NCBI GenBank assembly: GCA_021234155.1
Contig: JAJEKV010000147.1
Location: forward strand, 62,001 to 126,000
Length of the DNA: 64,000 nt
Source of the DNA: Isoetes taiwanensis
Lineage: Eukaryota; Streptophyta; Lycopodiopsida; Isoetales; Isoetaceae
Direction: 5' to 3'
Shown here: positions 32,430 to 44,038 of the stretch, piece by piece
How positions within the stretch are numbered: the stretch's first letter is position 1
How the letters are laid out: every line of letters starts with the position of its first letter
Made by a program: the position numbers and the translations under genes
Notes under the pieces: generated by a model
Told to the model about the DNA's origin: nothing
The model's input: only the letters and a program-made list of their open reading frames with translations
Database searches by the model: none

Positions 32430-33635
32430 GAATCTATGTTTTTTTTATAACAACCCATTCAATTGTTTTAGGGATATATGGTCTATGGTTTCAGGAATTG
32501 TTATTTTTACGTCCATATGAAATCCCCCTGGAACCCCCTGTTATTTTGCTACATATTTATGACAGTTCTCTTGATTGTTCCTAAAGGTTGGCTTGTTATC
32601 TTTTGTATTTTGTGCAATAGTTACATGCTTGGTTGTTACTCATTCCATATTCTTGCATTTTTCTCAACTTCCCTTGTTGATGTGGGTCGGTATTTCCTTT
32701 TATGTATAATCTAGTATGCTCTAAGACCGATTTGTCACTTCGGTTTAATTTTTCTAATGCTTGTTGTTGCTCATCAAGAAATCACTTCGGATCCAATCCT
32801 TTCTGAAAATGGCCAAAAGTTCCATCTATTTCTAACTCTATGAGGTTTCTCCACCAAACGTCGGATGTTTTCCATCTGTCTGCCCATATCCACTTCTGTG
32901 CATACTTTAGATCATAGGTTGTTGTCCGATTGAATATGGTCAATCCATTCTTCCACTATTATTCCTTTTGCCCTTTCTGCTCCTTCAAATATCTGCAAAC
33001 TGGTGTCATTTCATAAATAATGCTATCATTTTGTTCTATCTCTTTATTTTTTTCACTTTTTCTTATGCACTCCTTCCTCACTTTGGTTCATATTCTTGCT
33101 CGAAGCAATCTGTGTATTAGCATCAGTTGATGTGGAATATTATTTGTCCCTCTTATGCTTTCCTTCCAATCTGAAAGGTATACTCCTCCTTGAAAATGTA
33201 CTTGTTCTGGAGGTTTCGATGTTTGTCTTTGGACCTGTCATACGTTGGGCTATTTGGAGGTGCTCTTTGTTCTCTAAGTCCTCATGTCCCCTATTGAGTG
33301 TGCTCTTGTTGCCCTGCCTTTAATTGGAGACATTCTCCAATATTCAGAGGTTTCTATCCTCTCTTTACCTACTCTCTTGGAGATACTTCTCTCACTTTTC
33401 ATTTCTCCACCTCCTTGTTTAGTATTCTAAGCTCTGTTGAGGTGAAGTACAATGTTTTCTCCAATTTGAGAGTTCAAAACAAGGGCACCTGATTTGTTAT
33501 TTTGAATATTTTATGGAGGGATCCTCGGACTAGGGTAGTGTCAATCGGTCCTTCACAATCATTGCTATAGTTGTTAGGTCCCTCCATTTTTGTGATTACA
33601 TTAAATCATTTACAATGCACTAAAGCTGTACCTAG
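32430..33635. other. T-rich spacer, nothing recognised
   Basis: Pyrimidine-rich, AT-rich DNA between LINE-B and LINE-C. Short open frames of 60-90 codons are hydrophobic and compositional. No repeat structure or gene stood out. Confidence 0.4.
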
Positions 33636-33639
33636 ATGC

Positions 33640-34252
33640 TACTTTCCTTCAGAAGCTCTGGGATGCAGATGCTGTGGCGCACGTTAAGCTGGCACACTAT
33701 CAGCAGCAAGTCAATCCTAGGCTCGCGAGAGGCCCACACCAGTACTTGTACACCCATTTGCCCATGAAGAAGCGCAGACTTATAGCTTCCATTCGCACGG
33801 GTGCACATCGTCTCCGCATTGAGACAGGGCGTTGGACTCGGGAAGCACGGGAGGAGGGGCTTTGGGTTGCCATGTCAGTGTTGCCATTGAATGTCATACC
33901 CTCCAGATCTGCCCAGCGTTTTCCCATATCCGAGCGCGGTATGTTCGGTTACTAATGACTGGCCAGCCGTTGCATGAGTTATTGAATATGGGGTCCGTGG
34001 ACTTGTTGGGGTTATACATCCAGGAGGTTATAGATGCACGGACTCAGTTGTGTCCTCCGGGATAGTATTGATTTGTCGTATACAATTGTACAGTGTACCA
34101 ACATACTTATTACTGCTAAGGTTTTTCCCTCGAAAACCCTTCCAGGAGGGGAGGGTAATCGATGATAATACACTTGTTTGCTCTCTTTTTGTTTGGGTCC
34201 CTACGTCAATTGGCCTCCGTGGACGATAAAAAATCTATTCTATTCTATTCTT
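33640..34252 (+). mobile_element. LINE-C 3' fragment with (TCTAT)n tail
   Basis: Reading frames at 33650-34065 give the family C-terminal cassette: KLAHYQQQVNPRLARGPHQY, then MKKRRLIASIRTGAHRLRIE and TGRW, followed in a shifted frame by CHTLQICPAFSHIRARY and a Leu-rich end finishing at a TAG near 34063. The 3' UTR has AAGGTTTTTCCCTCGAAAACC (34118-34138) and the terminal phrase TTGGCCTCCGTGGACG (34210-34225), then ATAAAAAA and a TCTAT run (34234-34251). It is the closest relative of LINE-D in this window. Confidence 0.8.
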
Positions 34253-34730
34253 TATTCCTCTAGGTTATATTTTAGCCTATTTATCTTATTTAAGATCAGA
34301 TATCAAATGGATAATAAGAAGAAAAAAATGTTTCTAGTAATAGAAATAACTCCACCAACATTCACGTTCATGACGTCGGCGAAGAAATGCAAAGCCTCAC
34401 CACGTCCGAATGGACAACAGCCTTTCCCACTACTCTGTAACCCCTAATATACGCAAGTTCATGGTTCTGGTAGTGACATATACCGAGGTAGCATGCTTTT
34501 GGGGAATTCACCTGCATGTATATTGGATATGCTATCTGCGATGATTGGGTCAGGTAAAAACCCCTTATTTACCACTATTCTAACAGAAAACCACATTTCA
34601 TACTCCTATCCATCCCTCTGCATGTATACCTTATAAAATATTTCTACAAAGAAACTAGTAAACTTCAATATGTATTCTCTGCCCATATTCAAGTTTCTTA
34701 CATATTATTATACATATTTATGCAACTAAG
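34253..34730. other. Spacer between LINE-C and LINE-D
   Basis: AT-rich sequence with no recognised coding or structural feature. It contains ATGGATAATAAGAAGAAAA-type low complexity near 34308. Confidence 0.4.
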
Positions 34731-35649
34731 CCTAAACTTGCATATTTTTTTGGTACATATATTGCCGCGACAACCATGTGGTATGGCTTCACATCATATA
34801 TATAAGCAAATGCTAGGTTTCTGCCCTGTCCACTCCACGAGTGATCATATTTTTACTCTCAGAATCCTTATAGAAGCTAGCCGCAATGCACGACGTGACT
34901 TGTATTGCTGTTTCGTGGATTTTAAGACGGCATATGATACAGTCCCTTGGGACCTGTTGTGGCAACGCTTGCAGGAGCTACATGTCCCACAGGATTTGCA
35001 GAATGCCATCTACAGGCTCTATGACGGAATATATGCCACTTTGCCTGCATCTGACCACCGGGTGAATAGCACCATAGGTGTTAAATAGGGATGCCTGTTA
35101 TCTTCAACGCTTTTTGGACTCTATATTGACAAGTTGGAGACCTGGATGCAAGAACATGGAGGTGGTGGCCAGCAGTTGCCAGAGGCATATACAGTAAAAC
35201 AGTTGCTCTATGCAGATGATCTGGGCTTATTGTCCCATACAACTAGGAGTATGCAGGAACATTTGGATGCGCTCAGTCAATTATGTGACATAGCAGGAAC
35301 GACAGTCAACCAGCAAAAAACCAAGCTGTTCCCAATCCTGTCGGCGGAGCATGATATCCCAGAATTCTATTACAGAGGACAAAGGATGGAAGTTGTAAGG
35401 ACCTTTAAGTATCTGGGAATCGATTTCTTTGCTAATATGCTATGGGATGACTTTGTAGAAAGAAGGGTCAGCGCGGGATGGAAAGCCATGTACGCAATGC
35501 AGAATAGCTATTACAGAATAGATCTCTGTGATTGGGCACGCAAAGCACACCTGTTCCGAGCGCTCATGGAACTAGTATTGTTGTATGGGGTAGAGGTCTG
35601 GGGGCCAGCGGTTAGGAAGGGTACTTGGGATAAGCTAGAGAGGGTCTGA
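34720..35649 (+). pseudogene. LINE-D reverse transcriptase
   Basis: Two open segments (34720-35085 and 35134-35649) in consistent order encode the RT fingers-palm-thumb of LINE-D. The palm carries FVDFKTAYDTVPW (motif A) and YADDLGLL (motif C); FKYLGIDF and LLYGVEVWGP mark the post-RT zone. A single stop falls between the two segments at GVK-stop-GC, and the N-terminal RT motifs and endonuclease are missing. It is one of the less damaged RT genes in the window. Confidence 0.82.
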
Positions 35650-36514
35650 AGGCTTTCCCCGACATACGCGGGCCAAGGACACGGGCGTTATCCGTTTTTT
35701 TTGTATGAGTCCGCTTTTTGGCCCTGCGGCAGATACGCTATCTTTTGAGCACCTTGCATATTTCCATAAGGTTGCCGAAATGGATGCACAACGCGTCTTC
35801 CTCCCGGGTTACATTATTGGCACAAGGGTCACAACGCGTCGAAGAGAGTGTGGCGGGGAGCATTGTAGGGGATGGTTTGCAAGATTGTCCATAGACTATC
35901 AACACATTATGGATATGTCGGATATCGTGGAGCAGGAGCTGCATTTGAATGAGCGCTTCTCTCTGTGGGATGCCCCCACTCTTGCAAAGCCCAAAACCGA
36001 GCACTACCACACGCAGGTTAATCCGTCGCTTGAACATGGCCCCCACCAGTATTTGAAGGCACACATCTCTACCAAGAAACGGAGAGCTATAGCTGCAATA
36101 AGGACAGGGTCCCACCATCTCAGAATTGAGACAGGCCGCTGGGGTACGGATGGAGGGCAGGGAATCCCCCGGCATGAGAGATTATGCCACAGATAGTAGA
36201 AGATGAACACCATGCTCTACAGGAATGCCCAGCATATGCACACATCCGAGCAGCTCATGCCGATCTCAGATGCTCTAAGATAGCAATTCATCAACTGCTG
36301 GCTTCCCTAATGGTTGCACGTCTCGCGTCCTACATTCTGCAAGTCTCCACCGTTAGGGAGTCCCTCACAACACAGGGAATTTGAGCGCCCAGATAGGGCC
36401 TCTGAACGCCTACTACAAGGGTTTTTCCTCCCACATGGGGGGTTTGTTCATCCCAGTGGTAGAGACACATTGTACAGGGTCTTTGTGGTTTTCTTTTGTG
36501 TTTGGAAACTTTCC
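34735..36514 (+). mobile_element. LINE-D, 5'-truncated, split by the Ty3/gypsy insertion (first part)
   Basis: This LINE begins within its RT domain (LGFCPVHSTSDHIFTLRILI near 34828) and runs through FVDFKTAYDTVPWDLLWQRL, GVK-stop-GCLLSSTLFGLYIDKLE and LLYADDLGLLS with YADD at 35209-35220. The post-RT part continues to 35649, then in shifted frames to the C-terminal cassette KTEHYHTQVNPSLEHGPHQY, KKRRAIAAIRTGSHHLRIE (about 35990-36140) and EDEHHALQECPAYAHIRAAH (36196-36255). At 36514 it is interrupted by the LTR retrotransposon. The remaining 3' end resumes at 49619. The stop at 35086 is a TAG where the family has CAG (GVKQGC), a probable C-to-T change. Confidence 0.88.
36510..36514. repeat. 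Target-site duplication TTTCC (left)
   Basis: TTTCC directly precedes the left LTR terminus TGTGACG. The identical TTTCC follows the right LTR terminus CGTCACA at 49619-49623. Five-base duplications are typical of Ty3/gypsy integrases. Confidence 0.92.
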
Positions 36515-38144
36515 TGTGACGCTCCCTGCTAAACATACGGCGCCCGGCCGTACACTCGGCAGGAAATCCCCCGTCCGGCTCAACAACCGCACAGGCCCTT
36601 CGTCTACCCCGCACTCTAAGGTGACCCTAGTGCGGGGAGGGGACACGAAGGTGTCTTGCGCGCCCTTCCCCTATGGGCTCCTATAACAACGGAAGCGATA
36701 AACATGTCAGAACTAGCATCAACAATACAAATACTACCTCGAAGGGTAGTCCATCACATATCCACAAGTGCAAAGATGATAATCATAAACCATAAAACAT
36801 GAGAGCTCCTACCCAGGCTCAGACTCGTAAGGAGGATGACTAACCGGCTAGGCCTCAAGATAGAGCAGACCGAGTCATGGCAATGGCGAGGGCTGGCATA
36901 AGACAATGGCTAGGGTTGACCACTCCATCCGCCCCTCCTGTGCATACTTTGCAGATGGGCTAAATCAGGCTCTGGCGTGACTCTAGCTTTCCGGATACGC
37001 AATCCCCTGGCATCACCCATCGGGACTACTCCAGGTTGCATCTCCCTGGTCCGACGAGGCAGGAAGAGTTGCATCTCCCCTTCCTGTGGTCTAGAAGTTC
37101 AGGTGGGCGGCTAGAGAATCGTGGCGACACACGATTCGTACCCGACTTAACCCCCCAAAACGAGAGCCAAGCCGACACTTGCAGCTCTCGAGAGGCAGGG
37201 CGGCACCATTGCCCCAGGAGGTGTCGAACCCATGCTCGGCCCTCACGAAGTGACCGACCATAAGCCTAGCCCACTATGGGATCCCCCGAAGCCCCCACTC
37301 GGCAGGGATCCTCCCTCCACATTACTTCTAGCCCCGTTGTGTGGTGCTGAGTCGCATCATAGCCCCAATAGCCTGGTGGGCTCCTATGCACAGGCCGCAA
37401 CTAATAGGAACTAAGGGATCTACTCTAGGAGCATACTACATATGGCCCTAGGTCTCTACCCCCCTTCCCAATACAAGAGGAGCAAACATGATCAACCATC
37501 ATCACATAATCATCATATCATGAGAATAATCATAAGAACATCTTAACCTAATCATACAAATCTAACTAATGGTTAGGGTTCAAGATGATGAATACGGGTT
37601 CTAGGATGGCTCTACCCTAGATACAAGATACTAGCACATCTGGAATGCTAATTCCAGATGAACTATCATAACTACTACCCTACATACCTGCTCCCGAAGC
37701 TCTCTCTCCAGATCCGGGTGTCTCCATGGTCTTCGACTCACGTAATGCTGCTCTTGCTCCAAGAACGGGTCTACCCTACGGGGGCTGCTGCACCAGTCTA
37801 TGCCACATCAAACGATGTTCGAAACGGGGTTTCGAGCAGGTAGATGAGTCTCTGGGAGCTAGGGCTGGAAAGAGGCCTAGGGTTAGGGTTCCCACTAATA
37901 TAAGTTAGGTCCACCTAGGATGCCACGTGGCACCAATAGGGTGAGTCCTGTGTGGCGAGTGCCCAATAGGTTAAGGCCACGTGGAAAATGGTCTTAACCT
38001 ATGGTTGGCTAAGTTATGTGAATAACTTAGTCATGCCCCCTAGTGCCACAATCCATGGTATACAAGACTATGAACTTAGGCTTGTATAGTGATCGGGTCG
38101 AGGAATATAACGTATTTATGGCGATATTCTCCCCGAACGCCACA
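36515..38144 (-). repeat. 3' LTR of the chromovirus
   Basis: This LTR runs from TGTGACGCTCCC to GAACGCCACA on the plus strand and matches 47991-49618 along its full length with scattered substitutions and small indels. The terminal inverted repeat here is TGTGACG/CGCCACA, one mismatch from the perfect TGTGACG/CGTCACA of the other LTR. Because the element is on the minus strand this is the downstream LTR. Confidence 0.93.
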
Positions 38145-38154
38145 TTCTCCCCTT
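38145..38154 (-). promoter_or_regulatory. Polypurine tract
   Basis: On the minus strand AAGGGGAGAA lies immediately upstream of the 3' LTR. This is the expected position and composition for the primer of plus-strand DNA synthesis. Confidence 0.8.
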
Positions 38155-39003
38155 AGGACAATGCTGTCCTCAGCATTGCGCTAAGGTGACGAACCTACCT
38201 TATGCCTGCAAAAGAAACAACATAGCATACACTTTAATTTAATTTACGATCAACTTTTATTAGTTAAGAGTCAAAATTTAGGCTATATTTGTACCTATAC
38301 AAAATTATATAGCCTTAACAAGGTTATTTCTTACAATAATTCAAAATATTATTATAAGAGTTATTAGGGTTCATAATCTAGATTATCGCTCCCCCTATCT
38401 TCTCGTAATGCGCTCCTCATTAATGCCCGCCTTTTACTTGCCTGCACAAGGAACACATTACGTTAGTTTAATTAATAAATTGTGGTTTTAGGGGACCACC
38501 CCCCTTACCTCCTTGAGCCGAACTACTGGCTCAAGGTTGTCCTACTACCTTGCACAAGATCATGGCCCTTTCGGATTTGAGCTTAAGGATCATTTAAGAT
38601 GCTCCCGTCATCGCCCATGATCAAGTGCTACCTCGTACACGATCGCCCCGATCGAGTACACCCCAGTGCATCATGCTCCCAAGGGTTTTAAGCTAGGGAA
38701 CGTCTCACGATCCCATCATTGCGCATGATCACTTGAACTTCACCATGACCCTCCTACAGCCAGGTGTGCGTCCCCCGCATCGTGGCATAGAGATCATCCG
38801 ATCGATGTCCCATCATCGCCCACCATGCCTCATTCCTCACTCACATGACCCTAATGGTCATGCGCACCTCTTGGTGCGTGTGGCCTAGAGAATGCCCTAA
38901 AGGCATATCCCATCATCGCCCACACGATCCAAGATTCTGGCACATGCACCCTACTAATTAGAATGCATGCGCCAGGGTCTAGGCTAACTAACAAGCATAC
39001 TAG
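38155..39003 (-). other. Non-coding 3' region of the chromovirus
   Basis: About 850 bp between the end of the chromodomain frame and the PPT. It contains repeated short phrases such as CCCATCATYGCSCA(C/T)GATC around 38590-38930 but no open frame of note. Confidence 0.6.
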
Positions 39004-39555
39004 CTAACCACCTGGCAAGTCGGGGTCGACTAAGTCGAAGACGACTCGCCCATCAAACTCCTTCATAAACTCTGGGTATTGCTTCTCCAAATCTTGCTTC
39101 AATACCCATGTCGCGTCTTCCACGGGTAAGTGCTTCCACTTAACCAAATATTGGAGGAACTGAGACCTCCTAGTCTTTTTGAATGACTTATCAAGAAGTA
39201 ATTCAGGCACGATTTCTACTTGCTCCTCCGTCATTTCCAACAAAGTTGGAGTATCCAAGACCTCCTCAGGGTTAGGATTGTGCCTTTTTAATAAACTTAC
39301 GTGGAAGACCTTGTGAACCTTAAGATGGGCCGGAAGATCCAACTTGTAGGCTTGGGAGCCCACTCTCTCCAAAATCTTGAACGCCCACCTAGGGGCAAGC
39401 TTCTTGCAACTCCCAATCCGAAGCTTGGCTTGCTTAACCTTGATCTTCAACCAGACGCTATCGCCTACCTTAAACTCTCTTACGGCCCGGCATGCGGCCA
39501 CACTCTTTCGCCCGACTTCTTGTGCCAATAAGTAACCCCTTGCTTCTTCCACCAC
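39004..39555 (-). pseudogene. Integrase C-terminus with chromodomain
   Basis: An open frame of 183 codons on the minus strand. Residues 27-95 form the integrase C-terminal SH3-like region (REFKVGDSVWLKIK ... LDLPAHLKVHKVFHVSLLK). Residues about 113-168 form a chromodomain with the hallmark aromatic and Lys/Trp pattern (QFLQYLVKWKHLPVEDATW and a following YPEFMKEF). Chromodomains on chromovirus integrases bind modified histone tails and steer integration. The frame is the best-preserved part of pol and its stop (after LPGG) looks like the genuine end of the polyprotein. Confidence 0.88.
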
Positions 39556-39643
39556 CTTTGATATCTCCTAACATCTGGCCTGTGATACTTCAACCCGACA
39601 CATGATTGTGCGGTATCAGGGGTTAGGTAATCGGTACCGTAAT

Positions 39644-40207
39644 TTACCATGAAAGGAGACATCCGAGATGACTCTGTTTGGCACTATTGTAGGCGAATTC
39701 CACCAAGTGGATGTACTCATCCCACTTGGACTGCTTATTCCACACATAGCTTCGAAGCATGTCTTCAATGATTCGATTCGTTCTCTCCGTCTGGCCATCT
39801 GTTTGGGGATGATACGCCGTGCTCATGGAGAGCTTCGTCTGAATGGTGCTAAAGAGATCCTGCCAAAAGGCACTCATAAACTTAGAATCTCTATCAGATA
39901 TTATCTCCCGAGGCATGCCATGGAGTCTAAAAATCTCCCTTACAAATAACTTGGCAGTATCTAATGCGGTGTCAGTAGTCTTGCAAGGCACAAAATGTGC
40001 CATCTTAGATAACTTGTCTACGACAACCATCAATGCATCCTTGCCACGAAGAGTTCTAGGGAGTCCTGTGATGAAATCCATGCTTATGACCTCCCACTTC
40101 GCATTTGGCACTCCCAATGGCTCTAAAGCACACTGAATCTGGTTGCTCCGCTTTGGTCTGTGACACAACCGGCAATCCCGAATATATGCAGCTATCCGCC
40201 TCTTCAT
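39644..40207 (-). pseudogene. Integrase catalytic core (D,D-35-E)
   Basis: An open frame of 187 codons. It contains a CRLCHR zinc-binding half (Cys12, Cys15) and the catalytic residues Asp44 (ISMDFITGLP), Asp105 (IISDRDSKF) and Glu141 (DGQTERTNRIIED), giving exactly 35 residues between the second Asp and Glu. The N-terminal HHCC His residues lie in the preceding frame at about 40290-40230 (HDTHNSPIAGHAG). The frame is broken shortly after AYNSAKQSHLG, just before the C-terminal part in 39004-39555. Confidence 0.9.
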
Positions 40208-40916
40208 TCTGGCGCCAAGTAACTACCCGAATCTTGAAATAAGTCTTCATGAAGCCCGCATGCCCTGCTATTGGGCTGTTGTGTGTGTCGTGGAGAATTA
40301 GCTTCCTTACCCCTGACGACTCGGGCACACACAACTTATGCTTGTGATACAATAGGTTGCCTTCCTTCTTATAATACTTGAAGGCTTCCCGCTCTTTGTC
40401 TGTTCTAGCTTCCCTCGAGAGGCTTTCCCATACCTCCTTGAAGTGCACATCCGTTGGCAAGGACTCCTCAATCTTCTTGCCAAACTCACTCGAAAGAGTG
40501 GAAATCGCATTACAATGCGTCCTTGTCTGAAATGGTCTCCTAGAGAGGGCATCTGCCACAACATTAAGCTTGCCGGGCTTATATATAATATCAAAATCAT
40601 AGTCCTCAAGAAATTACATCCACCTCCTTTGCCTTAAGTTGAGGAGTGGCTGGGTGAAAAGATCTTGAAGGCTCGGTGATCGAGAGATCTAATCAAACTT
40701 CCTCCCCAAAGAAATAATGCCTCCATATCCTTAACGCATACGACAATGGCTAGCAGCTCCCCGATCATGGGTTGGATAGCGTTGCTCGGCATCGTTCATC
40801 TTCTTCGAGTCGTAGGCAACTACCCTTCCTTCTTGCATCAAGACTGCCCCTGTTGCTATCTTGCTTGCATCCGTTGCTATCAACTTATCTTTACTCGGAT
40901 CTGGGAGAACAAGCAC
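40056..40916 (-). pseudogene. RNase H and RNase H-integrase linker of pol
   Basis: At 40916-40731 the frame reads SKDKLIATDASKIATGAVLM followed by VVAYDSKKMNDAEQRYPTHDR, the Ty3 RNase H start with its DAS motif. At 40559-40056 it reads MADALSRRP, the conserved phrase closing RNase H, then the linker and the integrase zinc-binding His residues. Frameshifts separate the pieces. The enzyme would degrade the RNA strand during reverse transcription. Confidence 0.82.
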
Positions 40917-41169
40917 TGGAGCTGTTGTTAAGGCCTCCTTAAGCTTCTCAAAGGAAGCTTGGACTTTCTCTAACCAATGGCTAGTCTAACCCTTAATCTT
41001 CTTGGCCTTGGTGAGGTCCGGACAAAGGGGGCCCACTTAGCAAAGTCCTTCACGAACTTTCTATAATATCCCCGCCAACCCGAAAGCTTCTTACTTCGCC
41101 ACATTCCTTGGAGCTGGCCAATCAACTATTGCCTCAATCTTAGATGGATCGTGGAGATTCCCTCGGATG

Positions 41170-41739
41170 TTACCACATGCCCCAAATATTCCTTTCTACT
41201 GTTGCAAAGTGGCACTTGGAGAGCTTCCCATACAACCGATGACGTCTCAACTTTTCTAGCACTTTCCTCAGATGCTGACAATGCTCTTCAATGGACTTGC
41301 TGTAGATTAGAATGTCGTCGAAGAAGACAATAACAAACTCATCTAAGAAATCCCTGAAGATGTCGTTCATGAGGCGCATAAACGTTGCTGGAGCATTCGA
41401 CAATCCAAAGGGCATTACTGTAAACTCAAAATGACCATATCACGTTCTAAAAGCGGTCTTATGGATATCCTCTTCTTTTATTCTTATCTGGTGGTACCCT
41501 GACCTCAAATCAATTTTAGAGAATACCTTTGCTCCTTGTAACTGGTCCATTAAATCATCTGCCCTTGGCAATGCATACTTATTCTTTATCGTCTGCTTGT
41601 TGAGCTGGCGATAGTCTATGCACATTCTTAAGCTCCCATCTTTCTTCTTCACAAAGAGTATAGGTGCTTCAAAAGGAGACACACTTGCTCTAATAAAACC
41701 AAGCTCAAGCAATTCACGAAAGCCGCTTCTTGAGCTCAA
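41170..41739 (-). pseudogene. Reverse transcriptase of the chromovirus
   Basis: Two same-strand open blocks. The first (41739-41440) has [40 protein letters not shown] and [16 protein letters not shown]. The second (41415-41170) has [18 protein letters not shown] and the catalytic [11 protein letters not shown] (FDD at about 41314-41325). Between them the frame is intact apart from one TGA at the position where Ty3/gypsy elements have an Arg (RT-R-YGH), consistent with a CGA-to-TGA change. The order and motifs are those of Ty3/gypsy RT. Confidence 0.92.
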
Positions 41740-42380
41740 TCAATTCGGGGGGTGCTCATTCCATGACGGCCGCCTTCTTTGGTAGGCTTCATGATCGGAG
41801 CTAATGTGATCTCACATTCCACACCCCTATAAGGTGGTAGCTGCCTGATTTCATCCGGGAATACATCCTTAAACTCTGAAATAAGCCTTGCTATTTGCTT
41901 GGGCATTTGATTCCCCTTTGGGTGACTTCCATCCTGATTGCTTGGCTCAGCTGATTCCATCCTCAAGATGTAGTCCACCTTATTCCTTTCTATACTCTTC
42001 CTTAGCTGCTTCAAAGAGATACACTGCATGGGAGAAGCTACCTTCTTACCTTTCACTATCAGTTTGTTGCCGGCTGGTGCCATCATAGTGACTTCGTTCC
42101 GGTCACAATCGATCATGGCTTTGGCTGGCTTCAAGAATTCCATCCCCACTATAAGATCATATCTTCCAATATCCATGACTTCCGCCCCCATCGGCCACTT
42201 AATCCCACTAAGGTCTATGTCAAAGATGATCCTTCTCCCCTTAGTGTGCCGAATGGCACCGTTTGCCATAGCCACTGGCCTTGGCTTAGACTTCAATACC
42301 TTGTTCTTCATTAGGGCAGCCAACCTAGGAGATGCAAAGTTGTGAGAGCTACACCAGATCTATGAGGACTACATATGGAT
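41736..42380 (-). pseudogene. Aspartic protease region of pol
   Basis: Downstream of gag the frame 42323-41736 contains DIDLSGIKWPMGAEVMDIG and YDLIVGMEFL, the conserved second half of Ty3/gypsy proteases, then the linker to RT. The active-site Asp segment is at 42330-42380 (LIDL... followed by SSHNFAS in a shifted frame), so the catalytic DSG loop is disrupted by an indel. Confidence 0.78.
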
Positions 42381-42571
42381 TACTATCTATGATCCCATCA
42401 GCCCATGATGGCCGGACCGTGATTTTCAATATCACCCGACTCAATGTTTGCACATATGTGGCACTCACCATCTATGAAATCCACGGGCCTCATCTTTGGT
42501 CGCCGTCTTCGTCCGGCCGTTGGGGAATCCCAATCCACAAGTTCTGCCAAGGCTGCCTGCATGACGAATGG

Positions 42572-43904
42572 ACAATCATGCGTTCGGTGCCCTGGCTGGA
42601 AGCACCTGAAGCATAGCTTTTTCTCGATACATTCCTGTCTCTTCTCCTTTGGCAGACTGTCTAGAAGACGCTTTAGAGCACTGCCCCCTGATGCATTCTG
42701 TGGCTTACGGTCCCCAAAGGCTTTACTCTGACCTTTACCTTGGTGCTGGCCTCCTGATGGTGTAGCTGCTGATTGCTTACCCTGATATTGCCCCTGATAC
42801 TGCCCTGAACTCTTACCCCTGAAGGTTGACTGTTTCTCTGCTGGAGTTGCTGGTGCCTCCTCTAAACTTATCGCTTTATCTTCGGCCCTGCAACTGACCT
42901 TGGGTTGATTGCTCTAACAAGCCTCTTGATATTGTTGTTCAACCCCTCAATGTAGGTATCAACCGCTTGCCTTTTCGAGACTCCAGGGACATGGAGCCTG
43001 AGCCGCATGAATTCCTCTGTGTACTTTGCTATTGACAAGCTACCACGGTTCAACTCAGAATTTTGGATCCTTTCGCTAGTATGCGATCTTGGCACATAGT
43101 GCTTGCGAAAAGCCTTGCTGAAAGTCTTAAATCTGCAATTGTTCCTCCTCAGCTTGTTGGATCATATCCTTTCCACCAGATCCTGGCCGGTCCAATGAGG
43201 TTAGCTGTAGCAACTTTCCCTATATCCTTGTCTTTCATACCATAGGAGTTGCCAAATTCTTCCATTTCATCAAGCCACGCTTCAGCTTCCATGCCTGATC
43301 TGTCCTTCCCTGAGAACTGGCCCAGTTTCCTTGTCTTCCATACATTGCTCATAGCACTATCCACCTTTTTCTGGTAGTCGTCTATCTTTCTTCCCCTTTT
43401 TCTTGCTCTAGGTGTGTCGGATTGACCGGCCGGAGCTAGAGCTGTCCTCACTGGAAGAACTATCTGATGTGTTGGAGCTAGATGATGATGGGCTCCTGGT
43501 TCTCCTTTTCCTTCTCTTATCCCTGACGTTCCCCTGGTTACCCTCCCCTTCCTGCTGAGGGACTTCATCACCACCTGGTGCACAAGGTGGAGGTGGAGGT
43601 AGAGGACCATATTCCTGCAAGATTCATCGGAGGTGTTGCCCGCTGGATCAGGTGTTGCATCTGGTTCCTCATCGTACCCAGCCTTGCCTCGGTGACATGT
43701 CTTGCTTTCGATGTCTTCTTGTTCTCTGCCAGAACAAGTTCCTTGGCACCCAATTGTGTTGTCGGTCTTTGGTCTTGAGAGATCGCACTGAAGTTCCTTT
43801 TGCCGCAAGGATTGATCATCAATACATGTTATTTGGGTTATACGTTGATCAATTTCTCTTGTAATTGAATTAATTTTGGTTATAAAAGAAATCATGTGAA
43901 GCAT
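42572..43904 (-). pseudogene. gag (capsid and CCHC zinc knuckle)
   Basis: The frame 43904-43149 ends with a retrotransposon gag start: FSGKDRSGMEAEAWLDEMEE and ATANLIGPARIWWKGY. It continues in 43095-42868 with NRGSLSIAKYTEEFMRLRLH and QAVDTYIEGLNNNIKRLV, the conserved gag core. A zinc knuckle CFRCFQPGHRTHDC (CX2CX4HX4C) lies at 42613-42572. The N-terminal portion is Ser/Arg-rich. Indels at about 43140 and 42860 break the frame. Gag would form the virus-like particle and bind the element RNA. Confidence 0.88.
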
Positions 43905-44038
43905 TGCATTTATAAAAACAGTTAATAGTCATTAATACATAGAAGTTACATGGTAGACTAGATATGTACTAGCACAGTAGGGTACAAGAAAACATTTAGC
44001 ACAATTTTAAAAACTTAAAAGGGAAATTTTACAACTAT

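Noticed and set aside
37219-37232. B-box-like GGGTTCGACACC (minus strand) in the LTR
   Set aside because: It is present in both LTRs as part of the LTR sequence with no matching A box; probably chance.
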